Both the position numbers and the translations under genes were made by a program. A DNA stretch of 64,000 nucleotides from an uncultured Tateyamaria sp. (lineage in GTDB: Bacteria; Pseudomonadota; Alphaproteobacteria; Rhodobacterales; Rhodobacteraceae), in the NCBI RefSeq assembly GCF_947494755.1, contig NZ_CANLVZ010000004.1, positions 212,275 through 276,274 of the forward strand, written 5' to 3'. Within the stretch, counting starts at the first letter, position 1. Every line of letters starts with the position of its first letter. Positions 53,711 to 63,230 of this stretch are shown here, one piece after another. The notes beneath the pieces were generated by a model. That model worked only from the letters and a program-made list of their open reading frames with translations. It did no database searches and was not told the DNA's origin.

Positions 53711-56700
53711 ATGACGTCAGATACGCTGGATCCCGACCCCAATGCCCCACCCACTGAGCCACCCCGGCCCGCACGCCCCCGGGTGGTTGGTATCGCGGCC
53801 TCTGCCGGTGGCCTTGAGGCGGTGTCGCTGTTGGCCCAGAATCTGCCCCAAAATGCTGGCGCGATCTATGTCATCGCCCAGCACATGTCCCCGACGCACA
53901 AAAGCGTACTATCGACCCTGATCGCCCGAGAAACCCGCCTGCCCGTCCATGAGCTGGAGGCCGAGACCAAGCCGGAACTGGACGCGATCTATGTCACGCC
54001 GCCCAACACGGACGTGATCTACGAAAACGGGGTGCTGCGTCTGCGCCAGCCCTCGGGGCACGCGGCCTCGCCCAAACCCTCGGCGGATCGCCTGTTCAAA
54101 AGCCTTGCCGAGGAATGCGGCGAAGCGTGCATGGGCATTGTGCTGTCAGGCACGGGCTCCGATGGCAGCTACGGCGTGCAGGCCGTGCGCGAGGCCGGTG
54201 GCATCACTATCGCGCAGGAACCCTCGACCGCGAAATATGACGGCATGCCGATTTCGGCGATTGAAACGGGCTGCATCGACCTCACGCTGTCGCCCGAACA
54301 GATCGGCACCCATCTGGAAAAAATCCTCGCCCGTCCCCGCAATTTCGACGGGCTGCGCACCTTGCAGGATCAGCCCAACCCGTTGGGCGAGTTGTTCGGT
54401 ATCCTGTTGGCCCGCACCCATGTGGATTTTGCCGACTACAAGGAAAACACGCTCAACCGCCGGATCGCGCGGCGCATGACCGCGCTCGATATCGACGATT
54501 ATGATGACTACGTGGATTTTTGCCGGTCCAATGTCAGCGAAGTGGATGCGCTGCATCGCTATTTGCTGATCTCGGTCACCCGCTTTTTCCGCGACCCCGA
54601 TCAGTTTGAAAAGCTGGAGCGTGAGCTGAAACGCAGCATACAAAAGCGCAGTTCCGGCCCCATCCGGGTGTGGGTTGTGGGCTGTGCAACCGGTGAAGAA
54701 GCCTTTTCGATTGCCATCACCATTGCCGAAATTCTGGGTGGCATTGGCGAGTTGTCCAAGAACAACGTGCAGGTGTTTGCCACAGATATTGACCAGAACG
54801 CCATCGAGGTCGCGCGGCGTGGCGTTTATCCGGTGGCCGCCGCGCAGGACATTCCCCCGAGCCTGCTCAACCAGTATTTCACCGTCACAGATACCGAGAT
54901 CAAGGTCCGCCCGGAATTGCGGGCCGCGACATTGTTCTCGCACCACAACGTCTTTCAGGACCCGCCTTTCATCAATGTGGATCTGGTCAGCATCCGCAAT
55001 CTGCTGATCTATTTTAACCTTGCCTTGCAGGAACGTGTGCTGAGCCGGTTGCATTACGCGATGGCGGCCGGGGCGTTGCTGTTTGTGGGAACATCCGAAA
55101 CCGTGGGCGAAATGGGCGTGTTTTTTGAGGGGCGTCAGGGCGCGGACAAGATTTTTGCCAAGCGCCGCGGCGTCTCCGGCGAATTGGCCAACCAGACTGG
55201 AGCGCGCAACTATCAGCGCCATACCGTTGCCGGCAGCACCGCCAGCACCAAACCGAGCGCCGCCGAGACGAATGAAGCCCCGGAAATGCCGCTGGCCCGC
55301 GTGGTTGCCCCTAACGGCATGATCTGTACGCGCAACGGCAATATCATCGAGGTTCTTGGCGATCTGAGCCCGTTCATGGAAATTCGGGCGGGCGCGTCCT
55401 CGGCCTTGAACATCAAGATGCTCATCGACCCTTTGCGCGGTGAAATCGGCAGCCTGATCGCAGTGGCCCTGCGCAGCAAGACCCGCCGCGACGGGCGCTG
55501 GCACACGGTGTCCTTGTCCGTGGGCAACCGCGCCCAGCTTCAGGTGTTTCCGTTTTCCGGCCACAAGGGCGGCGAGATGCAGTGCCTTGTTGCCATCAAC
55601 ACCAAGTTCGAAAAGGAAAATGACGCGCCACCGGGTGACATCTCGGACAAGGAACAGCGGGCCTATATCGAGCGGATGGAGATGGAAATCCGCGCCACTC
55701 AGGAGGCGTTGCAGCAAACCATCGAAGAATTGCAGACCGCCAATGAGGAAATGCAGGCCGCCAACGAGGAACTGCAATCCACCAACGAAGAATTCCAGGC
55801 CACCAATGAAGAGCTTGAGACCTCCAACGAGGAACTCCAGTCCAGCAACGAAGAGCTGATGACCGTCAACGAAGAGTTGCAGATCAGTTCGGCGGAACGT
55901 CAGGCGCTGGCCTCGGAACTTGAGGCGACGATGACCTCGGCCCCCTATTCGGTTGCCTTGGCCGATCAGGCGCTGATGGTGCGCCGCCTGTCGCGCGAGG
56001 CCATGAACCTGTTTGGACTGAATGAGGTGCCACCCACCGGTGTCCATCTCAGCCAGTGCAGCCTGCCCGACGGCTTCCCGGCCCTTGCGCCGATGGCCAA
56101 CACCGTTCTGCGCGTACAGGAAACCCGTCGCACCCCGATCCTGTCGCGTGGCAAGTATTTTACGATGATCATGTCGCCAGTGCATGATCTGCACCGCAAG
56201 CTGATCGGCTTGTCGATCACCATCACCCAATATGACAGCGAACCCCTGTCCCGTGTCGTCCAGATGATGAGCGATATCAGCCAGGTGGCTCACTGGTCCT
56301 ACAACCTTGAAACGAAAGAGCTTTTCTGGTCGCCCGAGATGTTCGCTATCCACGGCCGCCCCGATTCCGGGCAAATGCCAAGCTGGGCGGACTCCCTCAA
56401 GCTGATCCATCCCGAAGATCGCACCCAGGCCGAACATAAGCTGGACAGCCTCAGCGAAAACGGCGGCAGCATCCAGTATGAGCATCGCGTGTTCGGTCCC
56501 GGCGGCCATCTTGTGCCCGTCAGTGGTAAGACGACCCTGATCCGCAATACCGACGGCGAGCCTGCGCAAATGATTGGCGTGATGTGGAATACCGCAGACG
56601 AAATCGACCGCGACGCCCGTCTCGCCGGTATCGAAGCCGTACAGGAAGACCTCGGGATCGGCTTTTTCTGGTTTGATGTCGAAAACAACGCCCCGCGCTG

Positions 56701-57010
56701 GAACAAGGCATTGTTCGACATATTGGGCTTTGATGACATTACCCACACGCCCTCGGTCGAAAGCCTGCTGAGCGTGATACGCCCGGACACCCGTGAACAG
56801 GTCGGCAAACGGTTTCAGGCCGCGCTGGAACAAGGCGAGCCGTTTTCGACCAGCTTTGAGGTGGTTCACAAGGATGGGACCACGATCAACTGCGACTGTA
56901 TCGGACGCGCCCGGATCAAGGGCGAAGGCAAGGTGACCCATGTCTTTGGCAGCCTGCGCCGTATCGAACAAACAGCAGAGCCCGCTCAGGTGGCGCAAGC
57001 CGTGCACTGA
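53711..57010 (+). CDS. CheB-CheR fusion with PAS domains
   Basis: A 1099-residue protein. CheB methylesterase (about 18-205): GIAASAGG, QHMSPTHKS and GTGSDGSYG supply Ser, His and Asp; no receiver domain precedes it. CheR methyltransferase (about 210-495): SVTRFFRDP, VVGCATGEEAFS for SAM. Then a coiled coil of NEELQ-type heptads (about 650-735) and two or three PAS-like domains to the C-terminus, with no kinase domain. No chemoreceptor or CheA is present in the window, so targets are probably non-MCP or remote. Confidence 0.93.
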   Translation: MTSDTLDPDPNAPPTEPPRPARPRVVGIAASAGGLEAVSLLAQNLPQNAGAIYVIAQHMSPTHKSVLSTLIARETRLPVHELEAETKPELDAIYVTPPNTDVIYENGVLRLRQPSGHAASPKPSADRLFKSLAEECGEACMGIVLSGTGSDGSYGVQAVREAGGITIAQEPSTAKYDGMPISAIETGCIDLTLSPEQIGTHLEKILARPRNFDGLRTLQDQPNPLGELFGILLARTHVDFADYKENTLNRRIARRMTALDIDDYDDYVDFCRSNVSEVDALHRYLLISVTRFFRDPDQFEKLERELKRSIQKRSSGPIRVWVVGCATGEEAFSIAITIAEILGGIGELSKNNVQVFATDIDQNAIEVARRGVYPVAAAQDIPPSLLNQYFTVTDTEIKVRPELRAATLFSHHNVFQDPPFINVDLVSIRNLLIYFNLALQERVLSRLHYAMAAGALLFVGTSETVGEMGVFFEGRQGADKIFAKRRGVSGELANQTGARNYQRHTVAGSTASTKPSAAETNEAPEMPLARVVAPNGMICTRNGNIIEVLGDLSPFMEIRAGASSALNIKMLIDPLRGEIGSLIAVALRSKTRRDGRWHTVSLSVGNRAQLQVFPFSGHKGGEMQCLVAINTKFEKENDAPPGDISDKEQRAYIERMEMEIRATQEALQQTIEELQTANEEMQAANEELQSTNEEFQATNEELETSNEELQSSNEELMTVNEELQISSAERQALASELEATMTSAPYSVALADQALMVRRLSREAMNLFGLNEVPPTGVHLSQCSLPDGFPALAPMANTVLRVQETRRTPILSRGKYFTMIMSPVHDLHRKLIGLSITITQYDSEPLSRVVQMMSDISQVAHWSYNLETKELFWSPEMFAIHGRPDSGQMPSWADSLKLIHPEDRTQAEHKLDSLSENGGSIQYEHRVFGPGGHLVPVSGKTTLIRNTDGEPAQMIGVMWNTADEIDRDARLAGIEAVQEDLGIGFFWFDVENNAPRWNKALFDILGFDDITHTPSVESLLSVIRPDTREQVGKRFQAALEQGEPFSTSFEVVHKDGTTINCDCIGRARIKGEGKVTHVFGSLRRIEQTAEPAQVAQAVH
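55738..55880 (+). repeat. 21-bp periodic repeat encoding NEELQ coiled-coil heptads
   Basis: About seven degenerate copies of a 21-bp unit (for example caacgaggaactgca) in the CheB-CheR gene, translating to a continuous coiled coil. Coding repeat only. Confidence 0.85.
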
Positions 57011-57017
57011 CGCGCCT

Positions 57018-57032
57018 TTAACCACTGGTTTA
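57018..57032. promoter_or_regulatory. Imperfect CtrA-type box upstream of the second kinase
   Basis: TTAA-CCACTGG-TTTA, one mismatch from TTAA-N7-TTAA, 54 bp before the next start. Weak by itself. Confidence 0.3.
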
Positions 57033-57085
57033 CCGTAAGCGCGCTATACGGCTGATATGTTTTATGACGCAGCGGTAAGTCCGAT

Positions 57086-58336
57086 ATGAGCCTCACTGAC
57101 AGGGCCCTTCCCAAGGTGGTTGTTCCCGGCCTCAACCGCGATGTGGCGCAGGCCCTTGCGCTGCTGCCCGACCATACGCCTGTGGATGCCAATGTGCTGG
57201 GCGCTGCTTTTGTCTGCTCTCCCTTTGCCTCCGTGATCCTGGATGCAGAGGGTCGCGTTCTGGTCTGCAATCGCCGGGCAGAGCGGTCCTTTTGTCCGCC
57301 TGAGGTTAACGACACTGACCAGATGCGCGGCATGGCTTTTGTCGATATGACCTGCGGAGAACCCGACGCGATCATGGCGACCCTCCGCGCGGGCGTTATT
57401 CGGGGCAAGGCCACGTTTTTCATGCGCGCCGTCGGCAAGCGCCAGCCCAGCACGGGCACCGCATTCTATGTCTCGCTGCTGCGCGGATCGGACGGGCGTT
57501 CGCCGCTTTATCTACTCACCCAGAACCAGCTTGAGGCCACCGCCGAAGCGCTGAGTGCGATGAACGTCAAACGCATCGCCGCGCGCGACGACCTGTCCCG
57601 GGTGCAGACCGAATACTACGACGTGCACCAAAAGATGATCGCGATGGAGGCGTTTGCCAACACCGCCTCCCATGATCTGCGCACCCCGCTCAATACGATG
57701 TCGGGCCTGTTGCACATGATGACCACCAAATTCAGCGATGAGTTGCCTGAAAAGGTCATGCAATATGTCGACTTCATGGTGAAAGCCGTGGCGCAGATGG
57801 ACGAGATGACCTCCGATTTTCTGGAACATGCCCGCAGCGCCTCGGCCAGTCTTGAGACGGAGCGCGTCGCTTTGCAGCCGTTTCTGCAAGATCTGGTGGC
57901 TGATCTGGAGCCCTATATCGGCGCTGTTGACGGCGAGGTGACGATTGACGGCGAGGACATTAGCATCGATGCGTCGCCGGATCTGCTGCGCATGCTTGTC
58001 ATGAATGTGCTTACAAATGCGTTGAAATACCGGCACCCGGACCGCGCGCCGGTGTTGTCGATCCGTCTGGCCAGCACGGGGGAGCGCGACATTCTGTCGG
58101 TCCGCGACAACGGGCGCGGCTTTGATCCAAGCGAGGCGCGGTCAATCTTTCTGCCCTTTCGCCGCCTGGATCCGAGCGTGGACGGCAGCGGCATTGGCCT
58201 GGCCACCTGCGCGGAGGTGTGTCGCCGTCACGGCTGGACCATGACAGCGCATTCGGATGGCACAAACGGTGCGGTATTCAGCGTGTCCGTTCCGCACGCG
58301 GAAGAAGAGTTGGCCTCATCCGACACCACTTTATGA
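57086..58336 (+). CDS. PAS-type soluble sensor histidine kinase
   Basis: A 416-residue cytoplasmic kinase: a PAS-like domain (about 35-140, FASVILDAEGRVLVCNRRAE), a coiled linker, HisKA with the histidine in NTASHDLRTPLN, and HATPase with NVLTNALKYRHP, RDNGRGFDPSEA and GSGIGLAT. No membrane span. It follows the CheB-CheR-PAS protein, which lacks a kinase domain, so the pair may act together. Confidence 0.92.
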   Translation: MSLTDRALPKVVVPGLNRDVAQALALLPDHTPVDANVLGAAFVCSPFASVILDAEGRVLVCNRRAERSFCPPEVNDTDQMRGMAFVDMTCGEPDAIMATLRAGVIRGKATFFMRAVGKRQPSTGTAFYVSLLRGSDGRSPLYLLTQNQLEATAEALSAMNVKRIAARDDLSRVQTEYYDVHQKMIAMEAFANTASHDLRTPLNTMSGLLHMMTTKFSDELPEKVMQYVDFMVKAVAQMDEMTSDFLEHARSASASLETERVALQPFLQDLVADLEPYIGAVDGEVTIDGEDISIDASPDLLRMLVMNVLTNALKYRHPDRAPVLSIRLASTGERDILSVRDNGRGFDPSEARSIFLPFRRLDPSVDGSGIGLATCAEVCRRHGWTMTAHSDGTNGAVFSVSVPHAEEELASSDTTL

Positions 58337-58422
58337 TGCAAAGTTTACACATTGAACCGCCGCATTAAGACTTTTTTTAAGTCCTTGGCATAGACAGTCG
58401 GCATACTTGTGTCGGGGATGTT

Positions 58423-58818
58423 ATGACTGTTGTATTGCTGCTTGAAGATGATCCTGGCCTCCAATTCGCATTCAAGGAAGCGCTTGATGATGCGGGCTAC
58501 GATGTCCACACAGCGTCCAACAACGAAGAAGCGATGTCGCAACTGCGCCGCTGTACCCCCGATATCCTGCTTTTGGATCTGATGATCGACGGGACGATGT
58601 CGACGGATGTGGCCAATTACGCAGGCTACGCCGCGCCGGATGCCGAAGTGATCTTTATGACTGGCAGCGGTTTGTTTCCCAAGGGTGAACTGTTCGGGAT
58701 CTCGCAGAACGCGCGGCTGGTGCTGCGCAAACCGGTGGATTTGCGCGAACTGACCACGATGGTTGCCCATGTCGCAGAGGGCGGTGACGAGGACGTGCCC
58801 TACGTCGCGCAAGCCTGA
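58423..58818 (+). CDS. Response regulator, single receiver domain
   Basis: A 131-residue receiver: LLLEDDPGLQ acidic pair, phosphoacceptor D52 in ILLLDLMIDG, and K in LRKPVDL. No output domain. Last gene of the signalling locus; 86 bp separate it from the kinase. The partner kinase is presumably the upstream PAS kinase. Confidence 0.9.
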   Translation: MTVVLLLEDDPGLQFAFKEALDDAGYDVHTASNNEEAMSQLRRCTPDILLLDLMIDGTMSTDVANYAGYAAPDAEVIFMTGSGLFPKGELFGISQNARLVLRKPVDLRELTTMVAHVAEGGDEDVPYVAQA

Positions 58819-58849
58819 CACCCTTCCCGTTTTCTTTTTGCACCGGGTA

Positions 58850-59740
58850 TCAGTCTTGCAGTGCCTTTATGAGGCTTTGCTGCGCAAAGGCGATCCGCGG
58901 GTGGCGCAGCGCGCTTTTGGCCCAAACGAGGTTGATGGCGTTCACCGGCACCGGCACCGGCAGATCCGCGCCGAACTGCACGAGTTGGCCAGCATCAAGC
59001 GCCGTTTTGCAGAGGTAGTCGGGCAGGACGCTCCACCCCGCGCCAGCCATCAATAGCGCGCGCACCATGCGCAGATCGGGGGCCGTGGCCGCAGGTGAGA
59101 TCCCGGCCAGTGCCACACCTTGCGCGGCCGCCCAATTGCGCACAAGCGGCGCATCCGCATCATAAACGATCAGCGGTGACGCTGCCAAACCGGCACGTAA
59201 ATCCGCCGCGCGCGTGATCTTTCCCGCAACGATCGGTGCCGCAACGGCCAGCAAACGCTCCACCGCGACCTGTTGAAACGCCAACCGCTCATCCTCGGGT
59301 TCCGATGCGGTAAAGGCCAGATCGACTCCCCCGCTCAGCAACAGCTCATAAATGTCATCCTTGCCCCCCAGCTGGATTCGCAAGGCCAGGCCGGACTTCT
59401 GCAAACCCACCAGGTAGGGCGCGACCCGTTCCGTCATCAGCTCTGACGGTCCTGCGATATGCACCGTTCCGGACAAGTTCGCCGAGCGCGCCCGCACATC
59501 CGACAACGCTGCCTCGGCTCGATCAAGGCTGTCGCCGATCTGAGCGGCGAGATCCACGGCCACATCGGTGGGCGACACCCCTTTTACGTGCCGCTCAAAC
59601 AGGGGCCGCCCGACTTGCGCCTCAAGTGCTGCGATATGCTGAGAGACCGCCGGTTGCGTCAACCCAAGGCTGCGCGCAGCACCGCTGATGGAGCGAGTGC
59701 GGTAGACTTCAATAAAGGATCGCAGGATTGAAAGAGTCAT
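58850..59740 (-). CDS. LysR family transcriptional regulator
   Basis: A 296-residue LysR protein: N-terminal winged helix (SGAARSLGLTQPAVSQHIAALEAQVGRPLFER) and a PBP-type effector domain (about 90-290). It is divergent from a DJ-1/PfpI gene and probably controls it; a palindrome overlaps its own start. Confidence 0.93.
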   Translation of the reverse strand: MTLSILRSFIEVYRTRSISGAARSLGLTQPAVSQHIAALEAQVGRPLFERHVKGVSPTDVAVDLAAQIGDSLDRAEAALSDVRARSANLSGTVHIAGPSELMTERVAPYLVGLQKSGLALRIQLGGKDDIYELLLSGGVDLAFTASEPEDERLAFQQVAVERLLAVAAPIVAGKITRAADLRAGLAASPLIVYDADAPLVRNWAAAQGVALAGISPAATAPDLRMVRALLMAGAGWSVLPDYLCKTALDAGQLVQFGADLPVPVPVNAINLVWAKSALRHPRIAFAQQSLIKALQD

Positions 59741-59762
59741 AAATATCCATAAACATATTTAT
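59739..59762. promoter_or_regulatory. Inverted repeat overlapping the lysR start
   Basis: ATAAATAT-ccataaac-ATATTTAT, a perfect 8-bp inverted repeat in the AT-rich lysR/DJ-1 gap, suited to LysR binding and autoregulation. Confidence 0.55.
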
Positions 59763-59846
59763 ACTTAATGCTAAGATCTCTTTGGTTTTTTAATGTACCG
59801 TTTCGCTTATGTCACTCCCCAGACACACCCACCATAGGAGTTGACC

Positions 59847-60554
59847 ATGACACACCCCAAGATTCTGATGATCGCAACATCGGCTGACAAGCTGACAAAC
59901 GGCGAGCCCACCGGCGTCTGGCTCGAAGAGCTGACCACCCCTTATTACGCTTTCGTCGATGGCGGCGCAGACGTCACCGTCGCCTCAATGGCCGGGGGCG
60001 CTATTCCAGTGGATGCCCGCAGTGTGGCCGCCGACGGGGACAACGACGCCTCGGTTGAACGCTACCTGAAGGACCCTGACCTCAAGAAGAAAGTGGCCGA
60101 AACCCCCGCCTTTGACGATATCGATACAAGCGGTTTTGACGCAGTGTTCCTGCCCGGCGGGCACGGCACTATGTTTGACTACCCGACCAGCGATGCCCTC
60201 GCCAGCCTGATCGAAACCTTTGACGGTGAAGGCAAGGTCGTATCCGCCGTCTGTCACGGACCGGCGGGCCTCGTGCAGGCCAAGACACCGGCGGGTGACC
60301 CCTTTGTTAAAGGTAAGCGCGTGGCAGGCTTTACCGACAGCGAAGAACACGCTGTTGGGCTGCAAGACGCGGTGCCCTTCCTGCTTGAAACCCGGTTGCG
60401 GGAGTTGGGCGCGCAGGTCCAGACCGCGCCGGATTTCCAGGTCTTTGCGATCCGCGACGGCAATCTGGTCACCGGGCAAAACCCCGCATCGGCCGGCAAG
60501 ACCGCCGCACTTGTTCTTAAGGCGCTGAGTGAGCGTGCTGAATCCGCCGCTTGA
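59847..60554 (+). CDS. DJ-1/PfpI (Hsp31-like) family protein
   Basis: A 235-residue class I glutamine amidotransferase-like protein. The nucleophile is C136 in VSAVCHGPAGL, the oxyanion loop is FLPGGHGTMFDYP, and the likely Glu is E20 in LTNGEPTG. Hsp31-type members act as glyoxalase III or chaperones; that role is inferred. The start at 59847 follows ATAGGAG. An SDR follows after 26 bp, so they form an operon. Confidence 0.9.
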   Translation: MTHPKILMIATSADKLTNGEPTGVWLEELTTPYYAFVDGGADVTVASMAGGAIPVDARSVAADGDNDASVERYLKDPDLKKKVAETPAFDDIDTSGFDAVFLPGGHGTMFDYPTSDALASLIETFDGEGKVVSAVCHGPAGLVQAKTPAGDPFVKGKRVAGFTDSEEHAVGLQDAVPFLLETRLRELGAQVQTAPDFQVFAIRDGNLVTGQNPASAGKTAALVLKALSERAESAA

Positions 60555-60580
60555 ATTTTCCACTGAAAGGAAAACAACAG

Positions 60581-61282
60581 ATGTCCAAAGTTATACTGAT
60601 CACGGGTGCTTCCTCTGGCATCGGCGAAATCTGCGCGCGTTATGCGGTCAAGGCGGGGCACAAGGTCGCCTTGGCTGCGCGCCGCACCGACCGGCTTGAC
60701 GCGTTGGTCGAAGAATTCGGCGCGGACAACGCCATCGCCCTGACCTGCGACGTGACCAACGCTGCCCAGCAAAAGGAGATGGTCGACAAGACCGTCGCGC
60801 ATTTTGGCCGCCTTGATGTGGCGTTTGCGAATGCGGGCCTTGGGGCTTCGGCGCGTGGCACCGAGGCGGGCGATCCCGACAGCTTTCGCACCATGATCGA
60901 GGTCAACTGCCTCGGCGTGACCTACACGGCCAAATATGCACTGCCCCACCTCAAGGCGTCAGGCGGCCATCTGGTGCTTGTCGGTTCACTGGCGGCGCAA
61001 GGGACGGTCTGGGGATCGGTCTATTCGGCGACCAAGTGGTTCATCCGCGGATACGCCGACAATCTGGGGGCCGAGTTGGGCGATGCGGGCGGCCGCGTCA
61101 CCTGCCTGCATCCCGGCATGACGGAGACCGAATTTTTTGACAGTCCCAAGCCGGACGCCCTGCGTCCCGACGATATTGCCAAAGCGTTCATGTACGTGAT
61201 CGACCAGCCCGACTATGTGATGATCCCACACCTGCCGATCTATCCCAAGCCGAAAAAGCCGCATTACGACCCGCATCACTGA
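60581..61282 (+). CDS. Short-chain dehydrogenase/reductase
   Basis: A 233-residue SDR with TGASSGIG (residues 8-15), NAGLGASARG, a serine in VGSLAAQG and YSATKWF catalytic Tyr/Lys. Typical of carbonyl reductases; a role in aldehyde detoxification with the DJ-1 partner is possible. Start 60581, with AAAGGAAAA upstream. Confidence 0.9.
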   Translation: MSKVILITGASSGIGEICARYAVKAGHKVALAARRTDRLDALVEEFGADNAIALTCDVTNAAQQKEMVDKTVAHFGRLDVAFANAGLGASARGTEAGDPDSFRTMIEVNCLGVTYTAKYALPHLKASGGHLVLVGSLAAQGTVWGSVYSATKWFIRGYADNLGAELGDAGGRVTCLHPGMTETEFFDSPKPDALRPDDIAKAFMYVIDQPDYVMIPHLPIYPKPKKPHYDPHH

Positions 61283-61290
61283 TGCCACGC

Positions 61291-61322
61291 AAAAGGCCCG
61301 CCAATGATGGCGGGCCTTTCTT
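61291..61322. terminator. Intrinsic terminator after the SDR
   Basis: AAAGGCCCGCC-AATGAT-GGCGGGCCTTT, then CTTT; the A-run on the left lets it act in the other direction too. Confidence 0.85.
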
Positions 61323-61353
61323 TATCATGTTGGCCAAACCAGGTTTTGGCAGC

Positions 61354-62486
61354 TCAGCGCGCCCGCGCCGGAGAAGCGGAACGCTTCCTGTTCCAGGGCG
61401 TCATTTCCTCGGCGCGCATCTCGTCATGGGCGACGGTGATGCGCCCAAGGAAGACCAGCGGTAATTCATCCGCGCGCCCCTCAAGATCAGCCTTGATCGC
61501 TTCGGCGGTGGCCGCGCCGACATCATCGCCCATACGCATCGGTGTGGCGTCAAGCTCTTCGCGCCGGATCAAGTCCAGTTCCAGGCCAGTGCCACCCCAG
61601 CCGGTCGAGAACACCTCTTTCTCTTTGCCGACGGCCACCTGTGGGTCGGTCGATCCCATCGCCATGGCCGTATTGGCGTCGTCGATGATTGCGGCCTCGG
61701 GATAGGCTTGCAGGATCAGCAATGTCCCCTCGAACCCGCCCTTGCGCTGGTGCGCGCCGTAGTGCTCATAGACGGTTGTCCAGTTCCCCTTTTCCTCCAC
61801 GCACGCTTTGAAATCGCTTGAGCGTTGGCTGTCGGTGATGCCCGGAATGCCGCGGTTCATTGCCATGGTGATGTCATTGCCCAAGCGGCCAAGCATGTGG
61901 TCGCACATGGTCAGCGCACCCGCGGCGGACGAAAAGTCGAACCACGCGTCAGGCTGGTTTTCGAGGTCTTTCAGCGGGGTGTGAAAGGCCAAGACATAGG
62001 TGCTGAAATCCTCATTGGCCGCCATCTTGTCGATGTTGTCAGCCTGAATGGCCGAGCCGGAGGGTCCGAAGATCACGTCGTCATAGAGGTCCGCATCCTG
62101 CAGAACCTGATTGGCATAGGGTCGACTGCAAGGAATGTTCGATCTGGCGCGAGGCGAACTCGGTTGTCTCACAGGCGATGCCCAACTGCTCCAGACGCCT
62201 GGTCAGCGCCAGATGGTTGCGCGCCCAGAAGTCGGACGTGTCAGCCGAGGGTTAGATCAGCACGATCTGGATCGGATCGTCAGGCGTGCCGGAAAAGGCG
62301 ACCGCCTCTGCCCCGACCACGGCATGCAGCACCTCGAGCCTGCCTTCGGCGTTCACGTCGCCCGGCACCCAGTAATCGCGATCCGCGATGTCCGGCAACT
62401 CCGTCACGGGCAGGGTCATGCCCGTCCGCAAATGCCGGGCGTGTCAGCGTGGTTGCCATGAGGGCTGTGGTTGCTACACGTCTCAT
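61354..62486 (-). pseudogene. Decayed periplasmic sugar-binding protein gene
   Basis: The signal peptide start (MRRVATTALMATTLTRPAFADG, from 62486) changes frame after about residue 22, then reads TLPVTELPDIADRDYWVPGDVNAEGR and hits an in-frame TAA near 62254. It continues as SADTSDFWARNHLALTRRLEQLGIACETTEF, then shifts frame near 62130 into the long open part (61354-62172) resembling LuxP/ribose-binding proteins (FGPSGSAIQADNIDK, DITMAMNRGIPGITDSQRS, STGWGGTGLELDLIRR). At least two frameshifts and one stop; not functional. Confidence 0.75.
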
Positions 62487-62580
62487 CCTGGTTCCTTCCT
62501 TTGCAATGAGAGCGGGGCCATCGGTCGGTGTCGGGGCTGCACCCCCGACCCGCCCATCCCCGCACGTGACCGGTTATCCG

Positions 62581-63075
62581 CTTGGATTTACGTCACCGGC
62601 AAAGCAAGCGCCGCGATAAAGCTGTCGATCTTGGCGACCTCAACCAGCACCACGTAAAGGAACTCCGCCACCGCCCCTAACAGCAGCACAATTGCCATCG
62701 AAATGGGCCATGGCCGCCCCAGCATCGTTCGCAGACTGATCGCCAGAATGTGCAATGGCACGATCCCGCAACCCACGGTCAGGTCGACCCGCCCGGCAGC
62801 CATCGGGATCATCTACCCAAGCGACAGCAGCGCAATAAACGCCTTGTCCGAAATGATCGAGCGCAGGTGCGGCAAGGTCGGGAGTGCCTTGGTCACCAGC
62901 ACCGAAACCAGCCCGAGCAGAAAGACCGTCAGGGTCACGAGCAAATAGATCGGCATTATTCGCAGAATGCGTTTGCCTGTCCTCAGCCCCCTCAGCTTGG
63001 TCTTTGTCGCTTCCAGCGCGCCCGATTCAAGCGATTGCTTCGACAGCCCGCCCTTGTGTTCTGGTGTTCGGGCCT
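62581..63075 (-). pseudogene. Truncated ABC permease fragment (ribose-type)
   Basis: On the minus strand, the N-terminal half of an RbsC-like permease: KTKLRGLRTGKRILRIMP, a first span (IYLLVTLTVFLLGLVSVLV), IISDKAFIALLSLG, an in-frame TAG near 62813, then MIPMAAGRVDLTVGCG and further hydrophobic sequence to VEVAKIDSFIAALALPVT where it stops. The C-terminal half is missing. It matches the broken binding-protein gene next to it. Confidence 0.7.
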
Positions 63076-63112
63076 GCGGCGGACTTGATGAGGTTTTCCT
63101 TGGTCAGCCCGG

Positions 63113-63230
63113 TGCCGCTGAGTTCATCTTTTATCAGAATGACGCGATGGCCTTTGGAGGGCTGCAACATTGCGCGGCCAAGGGGCTGAACATCCCCGAA
63201 GATACCGGCATCGCGGGTTGGGGCGATTGA
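63113..63230 (+). pseudogene. LacI-family regulator remnant
   Basis: Plus-strand fragment FYQNDAMAFGGLQHCAAKGLNIPEDTGIAGWGD, the ligand-binding domain block of LacI regulators, then a stop. No start or DNA-binding domain nearby. It completes the picture of a lost sugar-uptake locus. Confidence 0.6.

Noticed and set aside
55738..55880. CRISPR-like or satellite repeat
   Set aside because: The 21-bp period is coding and yields a continuous coiled coil; no spacers.
54146..57025. 959-residue open frame on the minus strand opposite the CheB-CheR gene
   Set aside because: It mirrors the codons of a clearly homologous gene; high GC keeps the complementary frame open. No family signature.
58365..58380. 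CtrA box TTAA-N8-TTAA before the last response regulator
   Set aside because: The spacer is 8, not 7, and lies in a T-run; better explained by chance or a small GACTT/AAGTC hairpin.
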